Below, piece after piece: positions 54,462 to 64,000 of a stretch of 64,000 nt of DNA. The notes under the pieces are model-generated. The model was not told the DNA's origin, did no database searches, and worked only from the letters and a program-made list of their open reading frames with translations. Positions within the stretch are counted from its first letter, which is position 1. Every line of letters begins with the position of its first letter. Source of the DNA: Diphasiastrum complanatum (lineage: Eukaryota > Streptophyta > Lycopodiopsida > Lycopodiales > Lycopodiaceae); contig CM055104.1 of NCBI GenBank assembly GCA_029204225.1, positions 27,953,253 through 28,017,252 of the forward strand, in the 5' to 3' direction. Position numbers and translations under genes: made by a program.

Positions 54462-55146
54462 AATATTCATTTCACTCCATCATCGGCTCACTGATGTATG
54501 CAATGATCTGCACTCGACCTGACGTTGCATATTCAATCAGTTTACTCAACCAGTTCCTATCAAACCCAGGCCTAGCCCATTGGAAAGCACTTACAAAGGT
54601 CATGAAGTACATCCAAGCAACCAAACATCTCAACATATGCTATGGAGGCAACCAATCTGCCAATATTCTAGAAGGATACACAAATGCAAATTGGGCAGGG
54701 GAGGATACCAGACTTTTGGATTTGTATTTTTATACAATCAAGGCCCAATCTCTTGGAACAACCGAGAGCAGACTTCGGTAGCATTATCATCAACCATTAC
54801 ATGCTGCCACGAATGCTTCTAAGGAGGCAATTTGGCTGAGGCACCTATTAGCAGAAATCGACCTTGCATAGTCACATCCCACAACCATTTTCTGTGACAA
54901 TCAAAGCACCATTGCTCTCTCTCTCTATCTGAGATTTCATTCATGAAGCAAGTATATCGAAATCAGGTATTATTATTTAAGAGTGAAAGTGCAAAGCAAG
55001 GAGGCATTAGTCTACTGGCTACTATAGAATAGAATCAATGGCAGCAGTTTACTTCACAAAGGCCCTATCAAAGGACCATCATCTCAGATTCAACGACATG
55101 TTAAATCTGAAGATCAAAACTTTCCAAGATCCACATTAAGGGGAAG
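54462..55146 (+). pseudogene. Copia RT end and RNase H (family C), broken
   Basis: GSLMYAMICTRPDVAYS in broken frame, NQFLSNPGLAHWKALTKVMKYIQ, then GYTNANWAG (RNase H; the usual GYTDADWAGD has both Asp replaced by Asn). Many stops follow. Ends with polypurine AAGGGGAAG at 55138-55146, just before the LTR. Its 5' part was lost where it meets gypsy G2; the first 20 codons of the joined frame are chimeric. Confidence 0.8.
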
Positions 55147-55394
55147 TGTTGGATTTCAATGCTCAGTCTTAAATCCTTTGTGTTAATGAGCATTCTGAAA
55201 AGCTGTTCAAAATAGAGATTTTTCCGAGGTCGGATCGGTTCGGATTTTTTTTCAACCCTTTACTAAATTATCTGGGCATGCGACCCTGAATCGGATCGGA
55301 TCGGATTGGTCTAATTTTTTCGACCCCAAAAAATTCGACCCAGTGTACCAAGGACACCTTTTTACAAAATCCGACCCTATGTAATTTTTCGATA
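55147..55394 (+). repeat. 3' LTR of family-C copia, truncated
   Basis: Starts TGTTGGATTTCAATGC directly after the polypurine tract. Matches 33609-33900. It is cut at about 55394, where inverted segment Y2 begins. Confidence 0.8.
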
Positions 55395-55600
55395 CTGTTA
55401 GTTAGAAATCCCTAACCCAATGACTTTACACTGATGTCCGCCAGGTTTGTATATGCATTTATGGCATAAAGACGGTTGTAATAACTGTAGGAAATCTAGT
55501 TGTAGATATTTTTTAGTATATCAAACTTAGAATCTTCATCAGAAAACTGCTTCTGATATTCTGATAATTCATTAATTTGTATCAACGTTATCACACTCAA
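55395..55600 (-). repeat. Inverted-repeat segment Y2, second copy
   Basis: Reverse complement of 34190-34410. Confidence 0.75.
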
Positions 55601-55710
55601 CAAGCTAAAGTTATAACCTCATGCAATTATACTCATTGTTGATTAAAATTAGAGTGCAATTTGTCCTATTGATGTTATTGTTCTGTTGCGCATTTGTATG
55701 AATCCTTCGT

Positions 55711-56940
55711 TTGAATTATTTTGCTACTAACTATGGTGCTTCCGATCCGCTCATACCCACTGATTTCGACAGCCCATGCATCCTATTTCTAGTGTTTAGC
55801 ACGTCTCTACATACCCAACATCTATCCTCAAAGTGTCTAGGCCTCTTGCAGTACCTACCCACTTGGTTGGGATTGTTGTGGTTCAAATGGTTCCCTCTAC
55901 AGTATCGACATACTAGGGGGTTTGGCCTTTCTATTGGATGCCTTTGTCCTATCAGATTCTGATGTCGTTTGAGAAAATTTACGTCTGCCACTAGGGTTTG
56001 CAGATTCTCACTCATCATGTCCATGTAGACTTTTAGCATGGCTCGCATATCGCCTAATTCTATGTTGAAGCTTGTATTTTCATAGCCTCTATCGGGCATC
56101 TATGCCTAGAGCCTTCCTGCATCTTGCGTTTGGGCGTTCCTACCTTGTCGGGGTTCAATAGCCTGTATGGGATAGGGTTTCAGCTGTGATTGGGCCTCCT
56201 CTCCACGTTTTTGGGCTTAGGTTCAAGATGTTCACTGCTTGTGATAGGTGGGATGCATGGGCGACCACAATCTGTGCATCTTCTACCACGATCACCTTTT
56301 CTACTACCTCAACCAATGTTTGGGGGTTACTATGACATACAATCATTTGCATGTCATTCTTGAGCCCTCGCGGAAAGAAGGTCAGTAGTAGTAGGAGTGG
56401 TAGCAGCACAGTGGATTCCACTTGGCGTGACAACTTTGTCAAACAATGCCAATATTGTCGGATGGTTTGATTATTCCCTTGTTGTAGGGAAGTCAGTGTG
56501 AACAGTAGGTCGTCAACCGTTTGATGAGGAGCATACTCAATAAAAAACAACCTATGGAACTCCTGGATGGTGTGAATTGAACCTCTTTGTAGACTATGAT
56601 ACCAGTGCCTAGCCGTTCCAGTCAACGTGGTGGCGAAAAACATCATTTCATGATGTGAGTTTGTGATGGCACTGGTAAAACAGGTGGTCCAAAAAGCATC
56701 AATATGCTCTTCGACACTTTCGTATGGTGCTCCGTGAAATTCCGGGGTGGATCCACTAAGTTTGGGTAGTCCCCCTCTCTCTAGGGGTACTACGATCGGT
56801 TCTGTCAAGCGTCTTGCCGTTCTGTTGGCAATAGGTTCTGTAGCAGCAGGTGCTATGTTCTCTAACGGTGGTTCTGTAGCATCGGTTGGCTCAAGTTCTA
56901 GTAGTTCTTCTATGGCTTCCAACGTATCATCCAAGTCCAT
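55711..56940 (-). pseudogene. Gypsy gag and zinc knuckles (copy G3)
   Basis: Best gag of the family: an open frame from ATG 56940 to 56155 (261 codons) covers MDLDDTLEAIEELLELEP, GLPKLSGSTPEFHGA, HHEMMFFATTLTGTARHWY, FIEYAPHQTVDDL, IRQYWHCLTKL and FPRGLKNDMQM. After a frameshift a second frame (56099-55731) holds the nucleocapsid: CRYCRGNHLNHNNPN (last Cys lost) and GRYCKRPRHFEDRC, where the second knuckle's first Cys is also changed. It ends near 55711 and has no protease or pol. The minus orientation opposes G1 and G2. Confidence 0.8.
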
Positions 56941-57110
56941 TCTAGGTTGGTGAGAGTCATCATCTATGGCTAGTGGGATAAGGAACCCACGACTGCTTCT
57001 CCTAAGCCCTAAACGTTCTCTTTGGGAATTTGAAGTCTCTCTGTGTGGTGTTCCCTTAGACCTAGGTCTCCTTGGTATACCTATGATGTCGTGTCTATGA
57101 TGACACTAAT
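56941..57110 (-). other. Gypsy leader stub (G3)
   Basis: Matches the leader just upstream of gag in G1 and G2 (landmark CTAGGTCTAAGGGAACACC on the minus strand), then stops near 57110. Confidence 0.7.
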
Positions 57111-57650
57111 GATTTCTGCGTAATATTCTTAGTTTTAACTACTCTATGGACGTTGTCATAACATAGTAAATGAGTAAAATAATGACGATGTTCAACCTTC
57201 AGGGTGATATGCTTACCCTTTCGCAACTCTAACATGCTTGTAAAAATCACATTCGAATCACGAGTGGTTAAAGCTATGCTATCACATTTGAAAGTAAACA
57301 GCGTGTACGAAAAACCGTTTCCAAATTTATTGGAACAAATAGTAATGGACAAACTCAAGTCAAGTAACATTTTACAATAAACCCACAACTTTTACCATTA
57401 ATGTGAATAAATATAAAAATCAGCTCATACCGCAATGTGCAGTTTAAGTAGCCGGTTTGCCGTAAGAATTGCTAGTCATGAATGCCACTTTTCATACCGC
57501 ATTTCACATGCTATTTGCCACTTGCTTTTCAAAAAACCCCTTGCGCGTGGTGTGAATACCGATAGCGGCGAAGCGTAGTACAAGTGTACGTAGTAAGCCC
57601 GCGTTTTGATTCGTCCGTTTGAAAATCAGGGTTTTGACTTATCTTGACCA
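57111..57650. other. No gene seen
   Basis: Contains one 97-codon minus frame (57388-57095) without motifs; nothing else was seen. Confidence 0.35.
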
Positions 57651-57652
57651 TT

Positions 57653-57800
57653 AGCATTGCTAATTATGGTTTTGACCATTGACTTATTTTGATCATAAGT
57701 CAAGTATTGTTAATTATGGTTTTGACCAGGTGTCAATCGCATGGATAAAATATTGCTAATTATGGTTTTGACTAGGTGTCAATTGCATGCATTCATGCTC
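57653..57800 (+). repeat. Short tandem repeat, about 50-55 bp period
   Basis: Three diverged units share ATTGCTAATTATGGTTTTGAC, starting near 57655, 57707 and 57761. Units two and three also share CAGGTGTCAAT(C/T)GCATG. Confidence 0.75.
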
Positions 57801-58199
57801 TTTGAAAACTTCTATTTCCAATCTTAGGAGAGATGCTTGGAATTAAAAAAGGTTTTTTTTAAGAGAAATAATTTGTTAGTAAAAAACAGGTTTATGGTGA
57901 GAGTTTTAGGGCGACGATGGAAAAAGTGCAGAGAATGTCAGTTGAGAGAATGGGTAGGAGATAGCAAAGGCGGTAGTGTTCAAACAAGGCTGTAGATATG
58001 GCAGCATAGCGATGTACAACTAGAACGAATAGCTAATAGAAAACATGCGTAGTAAGTAGTAGGTACCGTTAGAGTGTGTAGATAGCGACGAAATCTCGAA
58101 TCGCAAATGGTCTCTTGTAGGCAGCAGACGGATCACTGTCAAAAGTAGGTGTGTAGACAGGTTTGAACATAGGTTGGGAAGGTGAAGGTAACTGTCACA

Positions 58200-58590
58200 A
58201 ATTTGCAAAGTGTCTCAGCTCAGTCGCAGGCAAACAATATACCGTATAGACAACCCACATACCGCAACTGTAGCTGGTTACCGAAAAACAGTAGGCCACA
58301 AATACGACTGTAAAACGGCTGCAAATGGAGCAGTCGTCCGCAAGCTCGCAGAAACGCAGGCCACAAGCAAAAGGCAGGCCGCAGAAACACAGGCCTGCAG
58401 GCAGAAAAACAGTAGGCAGATTCATCCTAGGCCGCATCTTCGTCCTGGAAATCCTCAGGCACAGTGGCGTCACAGGCTATGAAAAAAGTATAGCAGCAGG
58501 TGCCCAAAACCGCAGTAGGCCGCAGGCAGGCAGAAAATGCGTAAAGGTTCAACAACAGGTCTGGTATGCCGCAGGCTAGAAACCGCTGCT
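58200..58590 (+). repeat. GCAG/AGGC-rich degenerate simple repeat
   Basis: Dense imperfect CGCAGGC, GCAGAAAC and CAGGCCGCAG words in no fixed period. Open frames exist on both strands, but the amino-acid content is low-complexity (A, Q, R), so I do not call a gene. Confidence 0.55.
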
Positions 58591-58979
58591 AAATCCGTAG
58601 CCAGAAAGTGAGCATAGTCAAAGAATGTCGCTGTTAGATAGATAGACAGTAGATATTTTCAAAAATGGCATTGCAACCTTACGCTCTGATGATTCGTAGT
58701 TGACAGAATTGCTTTGTAATGGCTATTCCGCTAAGCCTCCTTAGTTATCCCCACTATACATAACAAGCCATGCAAACATACCATCCACAACACAGTCCAA
58801 CTCATCCATAAATAGGCTCATATCCTCACCATCACATAAGTAATCCGTACATTCAAACCAATTCAATCTCCTCACCACAAATTGCAATGGATTACAAACA
58901 ACCAACCCTCGTTTATGCTCATACAATCCAAATGACACTCCATCTCTACCAGCATATGCACGCTTAACCTTTATCAATC
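58591..58979. other. No gene seen
   Basis: One 78-codon minus frame (58977-58741) without a known domain. Confidence 0.3.
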
Positions 58980-60085
58980 ACAATAACTGAAACAAACATT
59001 CAACAATCACACCAACCTTCCCAACTAACACTCACCCCACAATGAACAAGCACCACTCTCAAAACAAATATCATTGAATATTGAAGCATTCTCAAGCAAT
59101 TAACCTCATCAATCAACACATTATGCTCAACCCAACCAATGCAACCTCAACTCAGTCTCTACCAACAAACAACATTCCACATGTGTAGCCACTAACAAGG
59201 GATAACTAACATCAATCCACCAAATAACTAGCATTGGAATTAACTAACCACAAAGCTCTCAACTTCACACATCTAACATGCAAGCAAGCAAGCAAAGTAA
59301 CTAACATCACTTCCAAACCACAAGACAACTACAACTCTCAACTATCAAAGAGCTCACAAAAATACGCCACTCTCATGACTTCCAACTATAAAAAATTATC
59401 AACTCCAAAATGTACCAATTCCTAAAAATACTAACATTTGAAATACAAGGAGTTGGCTCCTTCTTACTAAGAAAATCCAATGGACCCCCTTCACGATGCC
59501 ATCTTGCCATTCTTCATGCCCTTCAAGCCCTCTTTGTCATTTGTACCCAACCCATTGAATAGTACACCTAGTGGCCTCCATAAGAGAGTGGGGAAGTGGT
59601 GCATTCAAGGCTCTTTTCCCAAACTAGCCCAGATGCCATTTTTGTCAAAGGCTATGGAGGCCATTCAAGTTTCCTCTTTTGTACACCACCCTAGAAGCCC
59701 AAAATGTCAATGGCCAGTGGATGTACGTCCCAATTTTTTTAGACTCCAACGTGTTTTGGCAATTATTATTCAAATTTTGGGTGAGGCCCTTTTTCAACCC
59801 CTATTTTTATTAGGCGGCCTTCATTTTTTTTGGGCCGCATTTGTTCTTGACCTTTTTTCAAATTTTAGGGCAAACTAAGACCTAGTTCTAGATGGACCGA
59901 CACTTTTTGCTCGGTCTCACAAAATTTGACAATAAAATATTTTTTTACGGTTTTTTCAAGAAGTCTATTTTTCAATATAGTGTCTAGCCACTTTAGGGGC
60001 GTGCTTTACATGTCGTTTTTTTTCAGTTTATTGCGAACTTAAGCTTCAATATTAGCCCAATTTTCTGTGCAAAAATATTGGCTAA
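58980..60085 (-). repeat. Large inverted repeat Z, right copy
   Basis: Partner of 47826-49330 in reverse complement. The TATAAAA of the left copy is not preserved at the matching place. Confidence 0.6.
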
Positions 60086-60747
60086 CACATTTGATAGGTA
60101 TTCATGCCCCAAAACCCCCCAAAAAATACACTAATTTTTGACTTTTTGAGCCCCCTGATGGTGTCCAATCCTAACCAAACTTCATGACAGCCTTAGGAAA
60201 GCTGCATTACACCTTTGAAAACGTGCATGCAAAATATTGGTTATGAATTTTGAGTTTGATCAATTTTGACCAAAATTTGTGGATCAAATTCACAAATAAG
60301 TGCAATCTGATCCTAATCTCTGTAAATCCATTACATGCAGGCATTACAAGTTCTGATTTCAGTCCAAAAACTTCAATTTTTGGTCCAAAATCACTATCTA
60401 TTCATCATTTTGACTATTCAACCAACATGCAATCATTAGATCCAATCATTAATGACTGTAAAACAGCAAGTACAATATGAAAAATGTACTACATCAATAG
60501 CTATGATTAATTCCAAGCAAAAAACTTGAATTTTAGGTAAAATTTCACTAAAACCATAAAAAATCCTTTGTCTATGGAAAAAATCCATAATTATGACCTT
60601 TAGGTTGAAAGTACACCAAGGATTTGAGAAGCCACCTACTTGGATGTGAATTCCACCACTTGGAAGCAAAATCAAAGAGATCCATAAAAAAAACTACAAA
60701 ATCCAAGATCCTCAAGTACCACACCTCTTGATTAGTGTGATCCAAAC
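60086..60747 (-). other. Leader-like region of a minus-strand LTR element
   Basis: AT-rich, without a recognised ORF. It lies on the internal side of a primer-binding site at 60748, so it is probably the untranslated leader. Confidence 0.4.
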
Positions 60748-60758
60748 TCTGATACCAC
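60748..60758 (-). other. Primer-binding site of a further LTR element (family X)
   Basis: Minus-strand TGGTATCAGAG. The adjoining LTR-side sequence, GTCGCCACGTGAAGATCTTC, matches segment X at 2136-2240 and 29928-30034. The LTR end here reads ...TTATAG instead of the usual CA, so a few bases may have changed. Confidence 0.6.
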
Positions 60759-61650
60759 TATAACGGTCGCCACGTGAAGATCTTCAAGAATTTTGTCACA
60801 TGCAAACCAAAAGGACATATGTGGAGCATAAACCACCCAAACAACATGAAGAGGCTAGTCAATACGCTAACCACTTCACCCCCTAAGCCACAGTGGAGGA
60901 ATATAAGAGAGGAGAGGAAACCTGGCTCAAGAATCTGAAATTCCAATAGGGAGATGGGCAAGTTTCCATGGTATGTATTCTCTCCAAGAGGAGAGAATAT
61001 TTTCCTTAGCAACCTATATTAAGCTATTGATCTCCTATTCTTGTATTATAACAGTCATACACCATTCAAGTGCTCCTATGTCCAATTATAGGTCTGGGTT
61101 CTCATATGATTATTAATTGATTGTAATGACCATGCTCGGATTGACGTAGCATACCTAATAACCACATACAACTAGAGTGACCGGCTATCCACATCAAGAA
61201 TTATTCCAATTCCCTTATGTAGGACTTGGACATAACACCTACCCCATGTTAAGCCTATGCATCTTTCATATATGTCACTAGCCTTGTCACGTTGGAGGAC
61301 ACGTTCCTGACGTGGCGGTAGAGCCACCAGAAGAATACGTGAATGCTCCATGACGCAAGTCCGAGCTACCAACCACCGGTCCTCTTGGAATGTTGCGAAA
61401 AGTATGGAGAGCTTTTGCTTTGGCGACATTGGGACAGGGCCATTGACATTGGGAATGACGCGTCTTCAGTTCACATGGTGCTTGAGTTAGTGGACCTCGA
61501 ACAATAAATTGTCGCCCATTGTGATACTTAGCTCGTTTGGTGGAAAATTAATAAATTGGAGTTTATTGGGCCTTGAGTCACAATATGTATACTATTGTAA
61601 ATGTTGTCTTCCAATTGTGATGCTTAGCTAGTTTGTTGGAAAATTAATAA
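60759..61650 (-). repeat. Probable family-X LTR and flank
   Basis: Starts with the segment-X homology (60759-60820), followed by sequence with CTCTCCAAGAGGAGAG. The outer boundary was not found. No coding motif seen. Confidence 0.4.
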
Positions 61651-61651
61651 T

Positions 61652-62021
61652 TGGGATGTGCCCACATATGCACAAGCTATAATCCAAGGGACCAGCATAT
61701 TTTCAACCAAGCAAACCAGACACTCCTAGTTCGTCTCATTGATGCTCTTTAGTTGATGGTGGTGTGGGTTCTATGGGTTAAAGCACCATTTATCTACCAT
61801 GCATCTAGCCTCCATGACCCTCAAATTACCTTATGGTCGCCATCGACACCAAAATTATGATTGAATCTATGTGTATCCTAATCTAAATTTATACTTTATG
61901 TGAAGGCTCAGAGGCTTGTGCCCCTTTTGTGCTCACCTTATGTAATGTGAAGAGAACACGTACGGATGAAAATGGTTGAATCTCTTTGAGAATGGTTCGA
62001 GAGTCCTAGGAGCATTTTCCA
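61652..62021 (+). repeat. Dispersed repeat R1, copy 2
   Basis: Direct repeat of 29282-29669. Confidence 0.75.
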
Positions 62022-62589
62022 TCAACTTTTAAGATCGGCAAAATGGCATCCAAGTTTCAATAGATCATTGACATGTTAAAACACAATATAGCACTAATTT
62101 AAGGGAGAATTGAGTTTTAATTTCATTCTCAAAGTGTCAAGTGCATGCTTCTAGCATTCAACTCGTCCCTCCAATGACTCTCCAAATATGAAGTTCTTCC
62201 TTCCACTAAATTTTATTTTTCAAAATTGTGTCTTTCAGTGACATTTTACATTCTCATACACTTTCCAATTCCAAATTTGCATTTCATTTTGAGATTTCAA
62301 AGTATTCTTTGAATTTGGATTCTAGTTTCAATCTAAAAAATGCAAGAAAAATTTTACTTGGCATGTTCAAATTTAGAATGGTGCTCCTTTGTTGAAAAAT
62401 ATTTTCCCACAAGACATAGTTGAGTGTTTTGCTTCTTTTATCATTGTATTGATTATCCTAATTGTGGAAAGATCCATAGAAATTTGCCTGACAACTCTTG
62501 TATCACTTGAACATACCATTTGTTTCTAAATCTTCCACATCATCTCCTCTATGTCAATCTATGAGCTTTGTGACAAAGAAAGAAGAGGT
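62022..62589. other. No gene seen
   Basis: AT-rich, no ORF or repeat partner recognised. Confidence 0.3.
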
Positions 62590-63400
62590 GACATTCTGAG
62601 ACAAAAACTGAATGCAATGAAGGATTGTATTGATTCAGTATGAAAACGTAACAGAAGTAAATGAGTACAATAAGTTGCGGATCGAAGCCGCGTACTCTAT
62701 GCTATCTCTGAGCGGCTTAAAAATGAAAGTTTGAATTAAGCGCAATGTTGATAAGCAGTAGTGCAATAGCAATCTCTAAAACAACTCTAAGAAGTGAGCT
62801 AGAATGCTCAGGAGTGTTCAAGCTCGCAGGCTTGAAAGAGAGAGAGCTAACTATTCAAATGCTTCTGATAATCTTAAAATCATTAAATTGTATGACTATG
62901 AACAGTTATTTATAGTAAGAAATTAGGTCATGAATTGCGATCGCCAATTGGTTGGTGATCAGGTGGCATCCAACTGGTCCTTGTCATTGATTGTTGATAA
63001 GCAGTAAAATTGGTCGTAAATGTTCTGTCTGCATAAATGAACCAAAACTGTAGCTCTGCAGAAATGAACTAAACAGCCACAGACGACACTGTAAAGGAGA
63101 AAAAGAGAAGGTGCCCTTAAGTCTCATTTAGGGTTGTCCCACACTTTGCCAGAGTCATTTCCTTAACATTTGAGGCTCTTCTAAAAAAGCGAAAAATGTG
63201 ACGCTGTGATTTTACACGAGATTTCTGTCAAGCGAAAAATGCGAAAAAAGAGACATTGTCATAAACTCCGTGTAATTCTGCAGACTGTGAAAAACACTTG
63301 TAATTCTGCAGACTGTGTAAACACACGAAAAAATCCACAGAACTGGATAAACAATGGATGATGATTAAAACTGATTAGTCGATTGGTAAGAAAGAGAATA
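62590..63400 (-). repeat. Possible solo LTR of a copia element
   Basis: The right edge reads AATAATCCAACA, i.e. TGTTGGATTATT on the minus strand, like the start of the family-B LTR. Its interior has similar GCGAAAAATGCG-type content. The left end (TGACATTCTG) and a target-site duplication are unproven. Confidence 0.35.
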
Positions 63401-64000
63401 ATCCAACACTATCATTATTCCAGATGTGATTTTATAGATAGATGCAAAGGTTGAAAAAGTCTATGAGATCAAATTTGAAAATCATGGCTTCCCAAATGCA
63501 TATCTTAGTGTACATCATCTTCCTAGGAGCTGACTCTAGCACCACGATCAAATTTTTCATTGGTGGCTTCTAAACATGTTGGATTTTTCTAGTTATCTTT
63601 AATGCTTTCATAGTTTTCAAATTTTGTAGCTATGTTGGTTGCACAATTATTGGCTTTGAAGCTATTATCTTGCTCATATAGGTTACCTCTCAATCGGTTC
63701 ATTTCCTACCTTTTCTCTCTTTTGAATTTATGCTTTTGATCCCTTCCTGTCAAGCTATAAGGCTATCATCGCATGTGGTACACGAGTCATCAAGGTCATA
63801 TGTTGCATTGAGGATCTCCTTATAGCTTCCTTATAGCTTAATCCGTGAGTACAACGCATATGCTCTCTATTTTTTTTAAAGCATCGTTGGTGTGCTCAAT
63901 GCTTGGGATACTATGTTTCCTTGATAGGGTCGCTTATGTTTTCTACTTGTCATTTGGATTTCCAATGAGGAAGGTGAGAAAGTGAAAGATAAAGTAGAAG
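63401..64000. other. No gene seen
   Basis: AT-rich sequence to the window edge with no recognised motif. Confidence 0.3.

Noticed and set aside
58210-58579. Overlapping 84-92 codon frames rich in Ala, Gln and Arg
   Set aside because: They come from the GCAG/AGGC simple-sequence tract; no gene features.

Overview
This is a repeat-dense, AT-rich stretch of a large plant nuclear genome. I see intron-containing genes with GT..AG borders, Ty1/copia elements whose primer-binding site is the plant-typical TGGTATCAGAGC (initiator-Met tRNA), Ty3/gypsy elements, a FAR1/MULE-type transposase relic, and one apparent host gene, a plant stress-response A/B-barrel (Dabb) protein at about 27.97-28.84 kb. 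There is no rRNA, tRNA or CRISPR. The species cannot be named from this sequence alone.

Layout. 0-3 kb: a minus-strand copia element (family A) running off the left edge, with two tandem LTRs. 3.3-13.6 kb: 'element A', four genes of an unusual multigene unit. Gene 1 is on the plus strand. Gene 4 is on the minus strand and joins a histone H3/CENP-A-like fold to a ULP1-type cysteine peptidase. Gene 3 is an acidic orphan on the plus strand. Gene 2 is a transposase-like protein on the minus strand, split by a family-B copia insertion at 9.6-13.1 kb. 13.6-15.7 kb: small copia scraps. 15.7-18.5 kb: a degenerate FAR1/MULE locus flanked by inverted arms. 20.2-25.5 kb: a family-A copia element still bounded by a 5-bp target-site duplication. 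27.9-28.8 kb: the host gene. 29.3-34.4 kb: LTR, copia and gypsy fragments. 34.8-39.0 kb: 'element B', a second, diverged copy of the multigene unit (genes 1, 4 and 2). 39.0-46.7 kb: a gypsy element with gag, protease, RT, RNase H, a partial integrase, a second RNase H-like domain and a third ORF. 47-64 kb: more gypsy and copia pieces, inverted repeats, short tandem repeats and LTR relics.

The part most likely to be undescribed is the element A/B family. Two copies about 30 kb apart share gene order, orientation, intron positions and protein motifs. They encode a ULP1 peptidase (His and Gln/Cys motifs visible), a transposase-like protein with a CxxC finger and a WGEDHITHYM motif, and a gene-1 protein with a conserved C-terminal domain. 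In copy A the peptidase is preceded by an H3-like histone fold. All copies here are broken by stops and frameshifts, so this is a fossil locus.

No numeric identity was computed; comparisons were made by eye.
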